This document shows positions 8,458 to 17,951 of a stretch of DNA of 64,000 nt, in pieces (the first letter of the stretch is position 1; the number at the start of each line of letters is the position of its first letter). Source of the DNA: UBA1081 sp964443825. Lineage in GTDB: Bacteria; Bacillota; Clostridia; Oscillospirales; Acutalibacteraceae. Location of the stretch: positions 1-64,000 of the forward strand of contig CAYUEV010000003.1 in assembly GCA_964443825.1 (NCBI GenBank). The letters are read 5' to 3'. The notes under the pieces were generated by a model. That model was not told where the DNA came from and ran no database searches. It saw only the letters and a list, made by a program, of their open reading frames with translations. The position numbers were made by a program, and so were the translations under genes.

Positions 8458-9582
8458 ATGCCCGAAACGAAACTTCCCCGCCGTATAGACGAGATTTTAA
8501 GAGCCTACAACCTTTCCGACAAAATGACAAACTGGTACGAAGTTCTAAACGGGCATATCAACCGCACTTTTTGCACCGAGTTCGATATGGGGGAAGGCGT
8601 TTCTGAAAAAAGGCTTCTTCAGCAAATCAACACTCATGTCTTTAAGAATCCCTTAGAACTTATGGAAAACGTCGTCAGAGTTACCGATTACCTGCGAGAG
8701 CACGTTAGAGAAGAAGGCGGCGACCCTTCCAGGGAAACCCTTAAGGTCTTTTTGACGACCGACGGCAAAACCTGTTTTTTCGATAGCGACGGTCTTTGCT
8801 GGAGGATGTACAATTTTATCGACAACTCCTACTCATACGATACGATAGAGAACGACGAACTCTTCTTCAGGGCGGGAGAGGCTTTCGGCAAGTTCCAGTC
8901 GAGATTGTCCGATTTCCCAATAGACGCTCTTCACGAGACCATACCCGATTTTCACGACACATATAAGCGTTTTCTAAACCTTAAAAAATCGGTTTCCGAG
9001 GATAAAGCTCACAGAGCCTCTTTAGTTAAAAGAGAGCTTGATTTCGTTTATTCAAGAGAAAGCGATATGTCCGTTATAACCTCTCTTTTAAATAAGGGGA
9101 GGATACCTTTAAGAGTTACCCATAACGATACCAAGCTTAACAACATTATGTTCGACAAGGATACTAAAGAGCCCATTTGCGTAGTGGATCTTGACACCGT
9201 AATGCCCGGCTCTTCTCTTTACGATTTTGGCGACGCTATCCGTTTCGGCGCCAATACCGCCAAGGAGGACGAAAAAGACTTGTCAAAAGTGAGCCTCGAC
9301 TTAAATCTTTACGAAAAATATACCGAGGGTTACTTAAAATCGGCGGGGGGCAGCTTAACCGACTTAGAGGTTTTTTATCTTCCGTTTTCGGCAAAGCTGT
9401 TGACGCTCGAATGCGGGATGAGATTTTTAACCGACTATATCGACGGCGACGTCTATTTTTCCACGTCTTACCCCGAGCACAACCTCGACAGGTGTCGTAC
9501 TCAATTCGCGCTTGTTTACGATATTGAGCGAAAGCTCGATAAAATGAAAATCATCACGGAGAAATCCCATGAGAAAAAATAA
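8458..9582 (+). CDS. NahK-like sugar 1-kinase (aminoglycoside phosphotransferase fold)
   Basis: Probable ATP-dependent kinase of the APH/choline-kinase fold, closest by motifs to N-acetylhexosamine 1-kinase of the lacto-N-biose salvage pathway. 374 aa from the ATG at 8458; an in-frame TTG two codons earlier is closer to the AGGAG and could be used. The early segment LLQQINTHVFKNP fits this subfamily. The catalytic loop is VTHNDTKLNN, and the metal-binding segment is VVDLDTVMPGSSLYDFGDAIRFG; both closely match NahK. The family is known to act on GlcNAc/GalNAc, but the substrate here is inferred. It overlaps the next membrane-protein gene by 14 bases. Confidence 0.82.
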   Translation: MPETKLPRRIDEILRAYNLSDKMTNWYEVLNGHINRTFCTEFDMGEGVSEKRLLQQINTHVFKNPLELMENVVRVTDYLREHVREEGGDPSRETLKVFLTTDGKTCFFDSDGLCWRMYNFIDNSYSYDTIENDELFFRAGEAFGKFQSRLSDFPIDALHETIPDFHDTYKRFLNLKKSVSEDKAHRASLVKRELDFVYSRESDMSVITSLLNKGRIPLRVTHNDTKLNNIMFDKDTKEPICVVDLDTVMPGSSLYDFGDAIRFGANTAKEDEKDLSKVSLDLNLYEKYTEGYLKSAGGSLTDLEVFYLPFSAKLLTLECGMRFLTDYIDGDVYFSTSYPEHNLDRCRTQFALVYDIERKLDKMKIITEKSHEKK

Positions 9583-10282
9583 AGAATCCAAAATTACAAG
9601 CGCTAAAGACTTCTACCTTTTGTTCCTTTTAGCGTCCGTAATTTTACTTTTAAACACAATTCTCTCCGCCGTTTTGTCAAAAACCGGCGTCGCGGGCTTT
9701 TTAAGCGTATTTTTAAGAGCCGTCTCGTTTATTTTATTTTTTTCCTCGTTTATAGCGGCGATTATGGGCTTTACGAAGCTTGACAAATATTTAAGATCCG
9801 ACGAAGACAACGAAAACTACTATTTAGGCGCGACTCTTAAAAGATTTTCCATAGTCTGTTTCATACTATCCATAATATTCGGCGCGGCTATATTTGCGCT
9901 TTATTCTCTTTATTTAAGGTATTCGGAAGCCGGGAATTTAACTCCCGCCGATATTAAAGCGGCGGACAACATCAGAATCCTAACCGCTCTTTGTCTCATC
10001 GCCTTTCAAATCGTCTCCGTGTCGACTTCTTTTATAGTTCTCTTATGGAAAATCTATAAAATCACTCCTAAATCCGATAAAACAAACTACTTGTGCCTTT
10101 TCACCTTAGTCGTTCTCGCCGTTCAGCTTGTCATAGGCGTCCTTAACGCGTACTACGGCATGAGCGGCTACGAAACCTCCTTTTTGGCTGATTTTTCGTC
10201 TATTCTCCTCTTTGTAAAATATTTGCTTTTAACGCTTTTCTTCCTATTAAAATACAAAGAATCAAGCGCCCAAACACTTTAA
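9569..10282 (+). CDS. Hypothetical integral membrane protein
   Basis: 237 aa, not recognised as a named family. It has a lysine-rich N-terminus and about six hydrophobic segments (approximately residues 15-40, 47-67, 90-112, 134-160, 170-195 and 205-228). It overlaps the upstream kinase by 14 bases, so the two are probably cotranslated, and lies 36 bases before metG. No catalytic motif seen. Confidence 0.75.
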   Translation: MRKNKESKITSAKDFYLLFLLASVILLLNTILSAVLSKTGVAGFLSVFLRAVSFILFFSSFIAAIMGFTKLDKYLRSDEDNENYYLGATLKRFSIVCFILSIIFGAAIFALYSLYLRYSEAGNLTPADIKAADNIRILTALCLIAFQIVSVSTSFIVLLWKIYKITPKSDKTNYLCLFTLVVLAVQLVIGVLNAYYGMSGYETSFLADFSSILLFVKYLLLTLFFLLKYKESSAQTL

Positions 10283-10318
10283 TCGGCGGGATTTTAAAGC
10301 GCCAAAGGTCTGATAATT

Positions 10319-12244
10319 ATGAGTAAACCAAAATATTACATAACGACGGCGATCGCCTACACCTCCAAGAAACCTCATATAGGCAATTCTTACGAAATAG
10401 TCTTAACCGACGCGATAGCCCGCTTCAGAAGGCTTCAAGGCTACGACGTGTTCTTTTTAACAGGCACGGACGAGCATGGGCAAAAAATAGAGCAATACGC
10501 TAAAGACGCGGGAGTAAGCCCTAAAGAGTACGTCGATAAAGTCGCGGGGGAGATTAGATCCATCTGCGATATGTTAAACACGACTTACGACAAATTTATC
10601 CGCACGACGGACGATTACCACGAAAAAACCGTCCAGAAAATTTTTAAAAAGCTCTACGATCAGGGCGACATATACAAAGGCGAGTACGAGGGGCTTTACT
10701 GCACGCCATGCGAGTCGTTCTGGACGGAGTCTCAGCTTATAGACGGAAAATGCCCCGACTGCGGAAGAGAAGTTAAACCCGCTAAAGAAGAAGCCTATTT
10801 TTTGAAACTTTCAAAATACCAAAAAAGGCTTGAAAAATACATTGAGGACAATCCCGATTTCATTTATCCCGAGAGCCGCAAAAACGAGATGCTCAACAAC
10901 TTTATAAAACCTGGTCTTCAGGATCTCTGCGTCTCAAGAACGTCTTTTAAATGGGGGATTCCCGTAACGTTCGACGATAAGCACGTCATATACGTCTGGA
11001 TCGACGCTCTTTCAAACTACATCACGGCTTTGGGCTACGACCCCGACGGCAGTTCTGAACTCTACAAAAAATACTGGCCCGCCGACGTCCATATAATAGG
11101 CAAAGACATTATCCGTTTTCACACCATTTACTGGCCCATTATGTTAATGGCGTTAGGAGAGCCTCTTCCAAAAAAAGTCTACGGTCACCCCTGGCTTTTG
11201 TTCGGCGAGGATAAAATGTCAAAATCAAAAGGCAACGTCATTTACGCCGAGGACCTTGTCAAATTTTTCGGCGTGGACGCGGTAAGATATTATCTTCTCT
11301 CCGAAATGCCTCACGCCCAGGACGGCTCTATCTCGTATTCCACCATGGTTGAGAGATACAATTCCGATCTCGCTAATACGATAGGAAATTTAGTAAACAG
11401 AACCGTTTCCATGGTCAATAAATATTTTGACGGGGAGCTTATATGCTCCTATGAAACCGAGAGTATCGACGACTCGTTTAAATCCGATATTTTATCGTCC
11501 GTCCCTAAAATCGAGGAAGCGTTCGACTCTTTCCATGTATCCGACGCGGCCGAGGCTATCCTTAACGCCGCTAAAAGGAGCAACAAATACATCGACGAAA
11601 CGTCCCCGTGGGTTTTGGCCAAAGACGATAATAAGCGCAGGCGCCTCGCCACCGTTTTATACAACTTAACCGAGAGCATAAGAATAATAGCCGTTGAGCT
11701 TTCCCCGTTTATGCCCGACACGTCTAAGTCCATAATGGAGCAAATAAACTCCGATATAAATTCCTATGAAAGCATTAAGACGTTCGGGGCTATTCCCGAA
11801 GGCTCCAAAGTGGGCGACCCTAAACCTTTGTTTAATAGAATCGACGCTTTAAAATTTCAAACCGAATTAGAAGAATACATAAAATCAAACAATACCGAAG
11901 AGGATAAAACCGATGGAATCGCCGAGATTTCGATCGACGATTTCGGCAAAGTTGATTTAAGAGTAGCCCTGGTTAAAAACTGCGAGCCCGTAAAACGCGC
12001 TAAAAAGCTGCTCAAACTCACTCTCGATATAGGCGATAAAAACGATCGAACGGTCGTTTCGGGTATCGCCGACCGATACTCTCCCGACGATTTAATAGGC
12101 AAAAACGTAATTTTAGTCAGTAACCTAAAACCCGCCAAGCTTTGCGGGATATTAAGCGAAGGCATGATTTTGGCGGCGGACGCGGGCGGCGGCGTTCAAG
12201 TCCTGTTCGCCGACAATCTCCCCAAAGGCGCGAAATTAAGATGA
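10319..12244 (+). CDS. metG: Methionyl-tRNA synthetase
   Basis: Charges tRNA-Met. 641 aa. Class I motifs: KPHIGNSYE (HIGH type) near residue 20 and KMSKSKGN near residue 300. A zinc-binding knuckle with four cysteines lies near residue 130-150 (CTPCESFW...KCPDCG). The C-terminal ~110 residues are the EMAP/tRNA-binding dimerisation domain (DFGKVDLRVALVKNCEPV...VVSGIADRYSPDDLIGK). The stop overlaps the tatD start as ATGA. Confidence 0.97.
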   Translation: MSKPKYYITTAIAYTSKKPHIGNSYEIVLTDAIARFRRLQGYDVFFLTGTDEHGQKIEQYAKDAGVSPKEYVDKVAGEIRSICDMLNTTYDKFIRTTDDYHEKTVQKIFKKLYDQGDIYKGEYEGLYCTPCESFWTESQLIDGKCPDCGREVKPAKEEAYFLKLSKYQKRLEKYIEDNPDFIYPESRKNEMLNNFIKPGLQDLCVSRTSFKWGIPVTFDDKHVIYVWIDALSNYITALGYDPDGSSELYKKYWPADVHIIGKDIIRFHTIYWPIMLMALGEPLPKKVYGHPWLLFGEDKMSKSKGNVIYAEDLVKFFGVDAVRYYLLSEMPHAQDGSISYSTMVERYNSDLANTIGNLVNRTVSMVNKYFDGELICSYETESIDDSFKSDILSSVPKIEEAFDSFHVSDAAEAILNAAKRSNKYIDETSPWVLAKDDNKRRRLATVLYNLTESIRIIAVELSPFMPDTSKSIMEQINSDINSYESIKTFGAIPEGSKVGDPKPLFNRIDALKFQTELEEYIKSNNTEEDKTDGIAEISIDDFGKVDLRVALVKNCEPVKRAKKLLKLTLDIGDKNDRTVVSGIADRYSPDDLIGKNVILVSNLKPAKLCGILSEGMILAADAGGGVQVLFADNLPKGAKLR

Positions 12245-13005
12245 GCGGCATTTTCGATTCGCACGCTCATTATGACGATATTTCATTTGACAGCGACAGA
12301 GGCGACCTTTTATCGTCCCTTCCCAGAAAAGGCGTTTCTTATGTAATTAACTGCGGAACTAACGTAATTTCGTCAAAGAAATCCGCGGATCTTTCCGAAA
12401 AATACGATTACATTTACATGGCGGCCGGTATTCACCCCGAGGACGCCAAAGATATTGACGACGGCGATTTTAAAGAAATCGAGGAGCTGTTTTCCCTTAA
12501 AAAGTGCGTCGCCGTCGGCGAAATAGGTCTCGATTACCACTATGGCGTCGCGTCTAAAGAAAAGCAGTCGGATGTTTTTGAGCGTCAGCTTTATTTATCC
12601 GTAAAACGCGGTCTTCCCGTTATAGTTCACGACAGGGAAGCGCATTCCGATACTTTATCCCTGCTTAAAAAATATAAGCCGTCCGGCGTTCTTCACTGTT
12701 TTTCAGGGAGCGTGGAGATGGCGAAAGAGGTCTTAAATCTCGGTCTTTACCTGGGTTTCGGCGGCGCCCTTACCTTTAAAAACGCTAAAAAGCCCGTTGA
12801 GGTCGCGTCTTTCGCGCCTTTAGACAGGATTCTTTTGGAAACCGACTGCCCTTATATGTCCCCCGAGCCGCTTAGAGGCGGGAGGAACGATTCTTCAAAT
12901 ATCATTTACATCGCCGAAAAATTATCTGAAATAAAGTCTGTTCCGGTAGAAGAAATACTGAATATTACGGAAGATAACGCTAAAAGACTTTTTAGAATAC
13001 AATAG
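12241..13005 (+). CDS. tatD: TatD-family metal-dependent hydrolase/DNase
   Basis: TIM-barrel amidohydrolase with 3'-5' exonuclease activity in characterised relatives. 254 aa. Metal ligands are visible in DSHAHYDD (residues 5-12), VGEIGLDYHY, VHDREA, HCFSGS and ETDCPYM. The start is the ATG coupled to the metG stop (ATGA); the open frame reaches further upstream inside metG but has no family similarity there. The metG-tatD pairing is common in Bacillota. Confidence 0.95.
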   Translation: MSGIFDSHAHYDDISFDSDRGDLLSSLPRKGVSYVINCGTNVISSKKSADLSEKYDYIYMAAGIHPEDAKDIDDGDFKEIEELFSLKKCVAVGEIGLDYHYGVASKEKQSDVFERQLYLSVKRGLPVIVHDREAHSDTLSLLKKYKPSGVLHCFSGSVEMAKEVLNLGLYLGFGGALTFKNAKKPVEVASFAPLDRILLETDCPYMSPEPLRGGRNDSSNIIYIAEKLSEIKSVPVEEILNITEDNAKRLFRIQ

Positions 13006-13034
13006 AGAAAATAAAATGAAAGGATTGAGTTAAG

Positions 13035-14402
13035 ATTAACAGCAGATTTTACTCAGGCAACGCTCCCGAACTTGAAAAATACAAAGAGCTTTGTATTGAA
13101 AACGGGGCTATAGAGCCGGAGCTTTACACAAAACACAGCGTAAACAGAGGGCTGCGCGATTTAAACGGAAAGGGCGTGTTGACGGGTCTTACCGAGATTT
13201 CCGAAGTTCAGTCCAAAGAGATAATAGACGGGAAAGAAACGCCGTGCAGGGGCAACCTTTTTTATCGCGGCTACAACGTTAAAGACATTATTTCCGATAT
13301 AGCCAAGAGAGGGAATTACGGTTTTGAGGAAACCGCGTATATTCTCCTTTTCGGCGAACTTCCCAAAAAAGACGATCTTGAGGAATTTAAAAAAGTCCTC
13401 GCCAATTACAGGCTGCTCCCCGTGTCGTTCGTCAGGGATTTTATTATGAAAGCTCCGTCCGGCGACGTTATGAACAGTCTTGCGAGAAGCGTTTTGGCAC
13501 TTTACTCTTACGACGAGAACCCCGACGACACGAGCATCGGCAACGTTCTAAGGCAGTGTATCAGGCTGATTTCCCTTTTTCCGCTTTTATCCGTTTACGG
13601 CTACCAGGCTTACAACTACTATATAAAGGGCAATCCCAGCTTTTTTATACACGAGCCCAGGCAAGGTTACTCCGCGGCTGAAAATATCCTCTATATGTTA
13701 AGGATCGACGGCAAATTTACGCCTCTTGAGGCGCAGCTTCTCGACCTTGCCTTAATCCTTCACGCGGAACACGGCGGCGGCAACAACTCCACTTTCACGA
13801 CTCACGTCGTGACGTCTTCCGGGACGGACACATATTCCGCGATAGCGGCGGCTTTAGGCTCTCTTAAAGGTCCTAAACACGGCGGCGCCAACATAAAAGT
13901 CCGCCACATGATAAAAGATATAGAAAAGAACGTCAAAGACTGGGACGATGACGACGAAATAAGCACTTATTTGACAAAAATTCTCAACAAAGAGGCTTTC
14001 GACAAAAGCGGGCTTATTTACGGCATAGGTCACGCCGTTTACTCTCTTTCCGACCCCAGAGCCGAGGTATTTAAGGCTTTCGTCGAGAAGCTTGCCGACG
14101 CCAAAGGGTTAAGCGGCGAATATCGGCTTTACGTCAACATCGAGCGTATAGCTCCCGACTTAATCTCCGCCAGGCGCAAAATGTACAAAGGAGTCAGCGC
14201 GAACGTCGATTTTTACAGCGGCTTCGTCTATGAGATGTTGGGGATACCCGAGGAGCTTTTCACTCCCATATTTGCCGACGCGAGGATAGCCGGCTGGAGC
14301 GCCCACAGAATAGAAGAGATCCTCAACGCCGGTAAAATAATAAGACCCGCCTACATGAACGTCCAGCCGAGAAGGGAGTATATTCCCTTAGATAAGAGAT
14401 AA
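13035..14402 (+). CDS. Citrate synthase (citrate/2-methylcitrate type), probable ATT start
   Basis: Condenses oxaloacetate and acetyl-CoA; 455 aa from the proposed start. Family signatures: RGLRDLNGKGVLTGLTEIS, GFEETAYILLFGELP, HAEHGGGNNSTFTTH, GPKHGGAN and YGIGHAVY, with catalytic His residues in the last three. The frame is open and family-like (FYSGNAPELEKYKELC) back to 13035, and an in-frame TGA sits at 13026-13028. Between that stop and the conserved N-terminus the only near-cognate start is ATT at 13035-13037, about 11 bases after AAAGG. A GTG at 13176 would remove some 47 conserved residues. Follows tatD by 29 bases. Confidence 0.9.
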   Translation: MNSRFYSGNAPELEKYKELCIENGAIEPELYTKHSVNRGLRDLNGKGVLTGLTEISEVQSKEIIDGKETPCRGNLFYRGYNVKDIISDIAKRGNYGFEETAYILLFGELPKKDDLEEFKKVLANYRLLPVSFVRDFIMKAPSGDVMNSLARSVLALYSYDENPDDTSIGNVLRQCIRLISLFPLLSVYGYQAYNYYIKGNPSFFIHEPRQGYSAAENILYMLRIDGKFTPLEAQLLDLALILHAEHGGGNNSTFTTHVVTSSGTDTYSAIAAALGSLKGPKHGGANIKVRHMIKDIEKNVKDWDDDDEISTYLTKILNKEAFDKSGLIYGIGHAVYSLSDPRAEVFKAFVEKLADAKGLSGEYRLYVNIERIAPDLISARRKMYKGVSANVDFYSGFVYEMLGIPEELFTPIFADARIAGWSAHRIEEILNAGKIIRPAYMNVQPRREYIPLDKR

Positions 14403-14404
14403 CC

Positions 14405-14911
14405 TTGTTTTTTGCGGAATACATAAGCCCCATAGGGAAGCTCACTATTACAAGCGACGGCGATTTTATAACCGGGCTTTTTATAGAAAACCAAAAGCGC
14501 TTTTTAGCCCCTTTTAAAAACGACGCCCTTATCATGCGCGATCTTCCCGTTTTCAACAAAGCTTTTCTTTGGCTTTATTCTTACTTTTGCGGCGAAAAAG
14601 TTTCCCCCTGTTCTCTTCCGTTAAAGCTCTTCGGAACTGATTTTCAAAAGCTTATTTGGGGTTGTCTCTGTAAAATCCCTTACGGCGGGACTTTAACTTA
14701 CGGCGAGTTGGCAAAAATCGCGGCGAACGAGAGGGGAGCCCCGGTTTTATCCGCGAGAGCCGTAGGCGCGGCCGTTTCCGAAAACCCCGTTTCAATAATC
14801 GTCCCCTGTCATAGAGTAATAGGCAAAAATGGAAGTCTTACGGGCTACTCCGCCGGGCTTAACAAAAAAAGCTATCTTTTAAATTTAGAGCGAAAATGTA
14901 AGGATCTGTAG
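14405..14911 (+). CDS. ogt: Methylated-DNA--protein-cysteine methyltransferase
   Basis: Suicide repair protein transferring alkyl groups from O6-alkylguanine to its own cysteine. 168 aa. Active site VPCHRVIG, preceded by the typical ALTYGELA-like segment (GTLTYGELAKIAA) and RAVGAAVSENP. TTG start three bases after the citrate synthase stop. Last gene of the plus-strand run, followed by a terminator. Confidence 0.93.
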   Translation: MFFAEYISPIGKLTITSDGDFITGLFIENQKRFLAPFKNDALIMRDLPVFNKAFLWLYSYFCGEKVSPCSLPLKLFGTDFQKLIWGCLCKIPYGGTLTYGELAKIAANERGAPVLSARAVGAAVSENPVSIIVPCHRVIGKNGSLTGYSAGLNKKSYLLNLERKCKDL

Positions 14912-14920
14912 TTTACCTTA

Positions 14921-14958
14921 AAAAGCAACCCCTCGCTTTTTAGCGAGGGGCTTTTGTT
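14921..14958. terminator. Bidirectional terminator between ogt and an isomerase gene
   Basis: Perfect 8-bp stem CCCCTCGC (14929-14936) with GCGAGGGG (14943-14950), flanked by A-rich sequence on the left and TTTTGTTT on the right, so it can end transcription from both convergent genes. Confidence 0.9.
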
Positions 14959-14965
14959 TATAACC

Positions 14966-15931
14966 TCACACCCACCACATTTCGGCGGGGTTTTCTTTAA
15001 TAAGAACTCTTTTGAGCATTTCCACGGCTTTTGAAAGCCCTTCGTTCTGGCTCATAAGCGAGTCCTCATGCTCTATCGAGAGAACATGGTCGTAGCCCGC
15101 GAGCCTTAAATTACTTACAATATCTTTCCAGTAAAGTTCGTCGTTTCCATATCCCACGGAGCGGAAAATCCACGACCTGTTTATTTCGTCGGCATACGGC
15201 TTTGTGTCGAGCACGCCCGTCCTCGCTATGTTGTACTTGTCGAGGGAGACGTCTTTAGCGTGAACATGGAAGATAGCGTCGCCCAACGCCCTTATGACCG
15301 CTACGGGTTCCATCCCTTGCCATATTAAGTGGCTTGGGTCAAAATTAGCACCCAATTCCGGTCCTACCGCGTCCCTTATTCTAAGCATCGAGTCCGTATT
15401 GTATACGCAAAATCCCGGGTGAAGTTCGAACGCTATTTTATTTACGCCGTGAGATTTCGCGAATTCTACGGTCTTTTTCCAATACGGAATTAAAACCTCG
15501 TTCCACTGCCATTCGAGTACTTCCGAGAAGTCGTTGGGCCATGGACAAGTGACCCAGTTCGGGTATTTAGCCGTCTCGCAGTCGCCCGGGCAGCCTGAAA
15601 ACGTGTTTATCTGATGAATATCGAGCTTTTCCGCTAGGAGAATCGTATTTTTAATTACGCTGTCGAAGCGCTTGGCCTGTTCCTTATTTGGATGTACGGG
15701 GTTCCCGTGGCAGCTTAACGCGCTTATTTCGAAGTCGTATTCTTTTATTAAGCCTTTAAACTCGTCGAGGGCTTTTTCGTCAGACAAAAGCTTTTCCGGA
15801 TCCGCGTGAGCGTTGCCGGGGTAGCCGCCGCAGCCTATCTCAACAGCTTCTATTCCCAATGATTTAAAGTATTTAAGCGCCTTTTCGAGCGGAATATTGC
15901 TTAAAAGAGTTGTAAATACTCCAAGTTTCAT
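14966..15931 (-). CDS. Sugar phosphate isomerase/epimerase (xylose isomerase-like TIM barrel)
   Basis: 321 aa AP_endonuc_2-fold protein. Visible barrel motifs: SLGIEAVEIGCGGYPG, ALSCHGNP, FELHPGF, LGANFDPSHLIWQGM, FHVHAKDV and LSIEHED, which supply the metal ligands (Glu/Asp/His). Related proteins act on keto-sugars, inositols or their dehydrogenated derivatives; the substrate is unknown here. It lies 14 bases after a second isomerase gene and 900 bases after a Gfo/Idh/MocA dehydrogenase, a combination typical of oxidised sugar or inositol metabolism. Confidence 0.88.
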   Translation of the reverse strand: MKLGVFTTLLSNIPLEKALKYFKSLGIEAVEIGCGGYPGNAHADPEKLLSDEKALDEFKGLIKEYDFEISALSCHGNPVHPNKEQAKRFDSVIKNTILLAEKLDIHQINTFSGCPGDCETAKYPNWVTCPWPNDFSEVLEWQWNEVLIPYWKKTVEFAKSHGVNKIAFELHPGFCVYNTDSMLRIRDAVGPELGANFDPSHLIWQGMEPVAVIRALGDAIFHVHAKDVSLDKYNIARTGVLDTKPYADEINRSWIFRSVGYGNDELYWKDIVSNLRLAGYDHVLSIEHEDSLMSQNEGLSKAVEMLKRVLIKENPAEMWWV

Positions 15932-15945
15932 ATATCTTCTCCCTT

Positions 15946-16656
15946 TTAAATCGTTTTAAGGTATTCCATGCTCCTCTTAACGTCCGAAAGCCCGTCGGGT
16001 TCGGGGTCGTCGTTTTCAAGTATAAGCCATTCTAAATTTATTTCTTTTGCGGCTTTTACAATAGCGTCAAGATCGCAGTTCCCCTCTTTCAAGGCTTTTG
16101 GCTGCCCGTCCACGCCGTCTTTAATATGAATTAACAATATATCGTCTTTATGCTCCGTTATATACTTGTAATTGTCAATTCCGGCGTGAAAGCTCCAGTA
16201 CGCGTCAAGTTCTATTTTCGTGTGCGCCGATATTATATCAAGAGCCGTTTTACCGTTTTCGAAAGGCGCGAACTCCTCCCAGTGATTGTGATAGTAAGTG
16301 GTAATTCCCGATTCCTTGGCCGCGTTTTCGAGGATTTTCGCGGTGTTCTCGCTCTCCTCTATCGTATCGTGAGGTCCTCCGCCCGTTCCTAAGTAGCGGC
16401 AGCCTAAAATCTTATTGTATTCGATCGTCTCTTTTAACTTTTCTTTGTCGAGATCGTTTATGTTTAAATGAGTTCCGATGGGGACGAGTCCCGTTTCGTC
16501 AAGCTTGTTTTTTAAAGCGAGAGCGCTAGCCCCAAAGTACCCCGCGAACTCCACGCCGTCGAACCCCAAATCTTTTACTTTCGGCAGTATGTTTAAGAGA
16601 TCTTTCGCTGAGTTTATTAAATCTCTCACAGTATAAAGCTGCAAAGCTAATTTCAT
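15946..16656 (-). CDS. Sugar phosphate isomerase/epimerase (second, shorter paralogue)
   Basis: 236 aa TIM-barrel protein of the same superfamily as its downstream neighbour but only distantly similar. Motifs: LALQLYTVRDL at the N-terminus, FDGVEFAGYFG, IGTHLNI, YYHNHWEEF, ELDAYWSFHAG, LLIHIKDG and LILENDDPE; the Glu, Asp and His metal ligands look intact. It is probably cotranscribed with the 321-aa isomerase. Confidence 0.86.
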   Translation of the reverse strand: MKLALQLYTVRDLINSAKDLLNILPKVKDLGFDGVEFAGYFGASALALKNKLDETGLVPIGTHLNINDLDKEKLKETIEYNKILGCRYLGTGGGPHDTIEESENTAKILENAAKESGITTYYHNHWEEFAPFENGKTALDIISAHTKIELDAYWSFHAGIDNYKYITEHKDDILLIHIKDGVDGQPKALKEGNCDLDAIVKAAKEINLEWLILENDDPEPDGLSDVKRSMEYLKTI

Positions 16657-16843
16657 GCTTACACTTCCGTAAAAATCATTTCATCGATATAATTCTTTCG
16701 CTTCGCTTTTAACGTCGGAAATCGCCGCCGCCGGATTTTAGGGGGACGTTTCCACGCGTTACGACAAATTTTTCTAACGTGAATCTCAAAAGGCGCGATT
16801 TTTAAAGCCTTCTTCGCTTCGATTTTTTCTATCGTATTACGCT

Positions 16844-17932
16844 TTAGTCGTCAAAATAAACGGGCTTGCCTGATTTTGCCGAATCGTAAATTCCCTCTAA
16901 TATTCTTGTGACGCAAAGCGCCTGCTCGGCCTTTACGGGCGGTTCTCCTTTTCCAAGGCACGCGTCAATCCATTTTCTTTGATCCAATACGTCCGGGTTG
17001 TCGCTGTCGCCCTCATAGAAAGCCACTCCGCCGGTACTTAAATCGGGAGTTTCAATGCACTGCCTGTTGTTCTTTACGTAGTTTACTCTCACTCCGTTGT
17101 CGTATGTGTCTATTCCGCCTTTATCGCCGCAAAGGTAAAACACCGCTTCTCTCGGTTCAGGAAAGTTTAAAGCCCAGCACGCGTCAAGAGTAACTACGGC
17201 TCCGTTTTCCATTACTATATATCCGAACGCCGCGTCCTCGACCGTAAATTTCTCAGGGTCCCAGTCGCCCCAGGCGTTGGCGGTATTCGTCTGGTTCACT
17301 AATTTTCTAAACGTGTTCCCGACGACCATTTTCGGTTTATAGTTGTTCATCATCCAGAGCGTCAAATCTAGCGCGTGAGTTCCTATGTCGATAAGAGGTC
17401 CGCCGCCCTGCTCATACTCGTTCAAGAACACGCCCCAGGTAGGCACGGCTCTTCTTCTTATGGCGATGGCTTTAGCGTAATAAATTTCCCCCAACTCGCC
17501 GCTTTCGCACACGGCTTTCGCGTAAAGATTTTCGGGTTTCTGGCGGTTTTGATATCCTATGCAAAGGAGTTTGCCCGCTTTTTTGGAAGCTTCGAGCATT
17601 TCTTTCGCTTCTTTATATGTTTTCGCCATGGGTTTTTCGCACATAACGTTCTTGCCCGCGTTCAAGGCGTCGATTGATATAAAACTGTGCGAGCGGTTGG
17701 GAGTGCACACGTGTACCACGTCGATACTTTCGTCTTTAAGGAGTTCTTTATAATCCGTGTAGACTTTAGAGCCTTCCGCGCCGTAGTCTTTGGCGGCTTT
17801 CTCGGCTCTTTCCGGGATTATGTCGCAAAACGCCGTCATTTCGACTTCGGGAATCTCCTTTAACGACGGCATATGTTTTCCGTTGGCGATTCCGCCGCAG
17901 CCGATTATACCTATTTTAAGTTTTTTGTCCAA
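16844..17932 (-). CDS. Gfo/Idh/MocA family oxidoreductase
   Basis: NAD(P)-dependent sugar or inositol dehydrogenase family, 362 aa. N-terminal Rossmann motif GIIGCGGIANGKH, catalytic/cofactor CEKPMAKT around residue 98-105, and the C-terminal alpha/beta domain with GGGPLIDIGTHALDLTLW. Upstream of the two isomerase genes on the same strand with a 187-base gap in which I see no gene or clear promoter, so cotranscription is possible. Substrate not determinable. Confidence 0.92.
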   Translation of the reverse strand: MDKKLKIGIIGCGGIANGKHMPSLKEIPEVEMTAFCDIIPERAEKAAKDYGAEGSKVYTDYKELLKDESIDVVHVCTPNRSHSFISIDALNAGKNVMCEKPMAKTYKEAKEMLEASKKAGKLLCIGYQNRQKPENLYAKAVCESGELGEIYYAKAIAIRRRAVPTWGVFLNEYEQGGGPLIDIGTHALDLTLWMMNNYKPKMVVGNTFRKLVNQTNTANAWGDWDPEKFTVEDAAFGYIVMENGAVVTLDACWALNFPEPREAVFYLCGDKGGIDTYDNGVRVNYVKNNRQCIETPDLSTGGVAFYEGDSDNPDVLDQRKWIDACLGKGEPPVKAEQALCVTRILEGIYDSAKSGKPVYFDD

Positions 17933-17951
17933 ATTGTATCATACCTTTCAC

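Noticed and set aside
13016..13033. Short ORF ATG AAA GGA TTG AGT TAA before citrate synthase as a leader peptide or frameshift start
   Set aside because: Five codons with no regulatory codons; it needs a +1 shift to enter the gene and offers no slippery sequence. The ATT start is simpler.
16657..16843. Possible fourth copy of the palindromic element
   Set aside because: Only short GC-rich words are shared and there is no central ATACTTAAAGTAT or recognisable edge.
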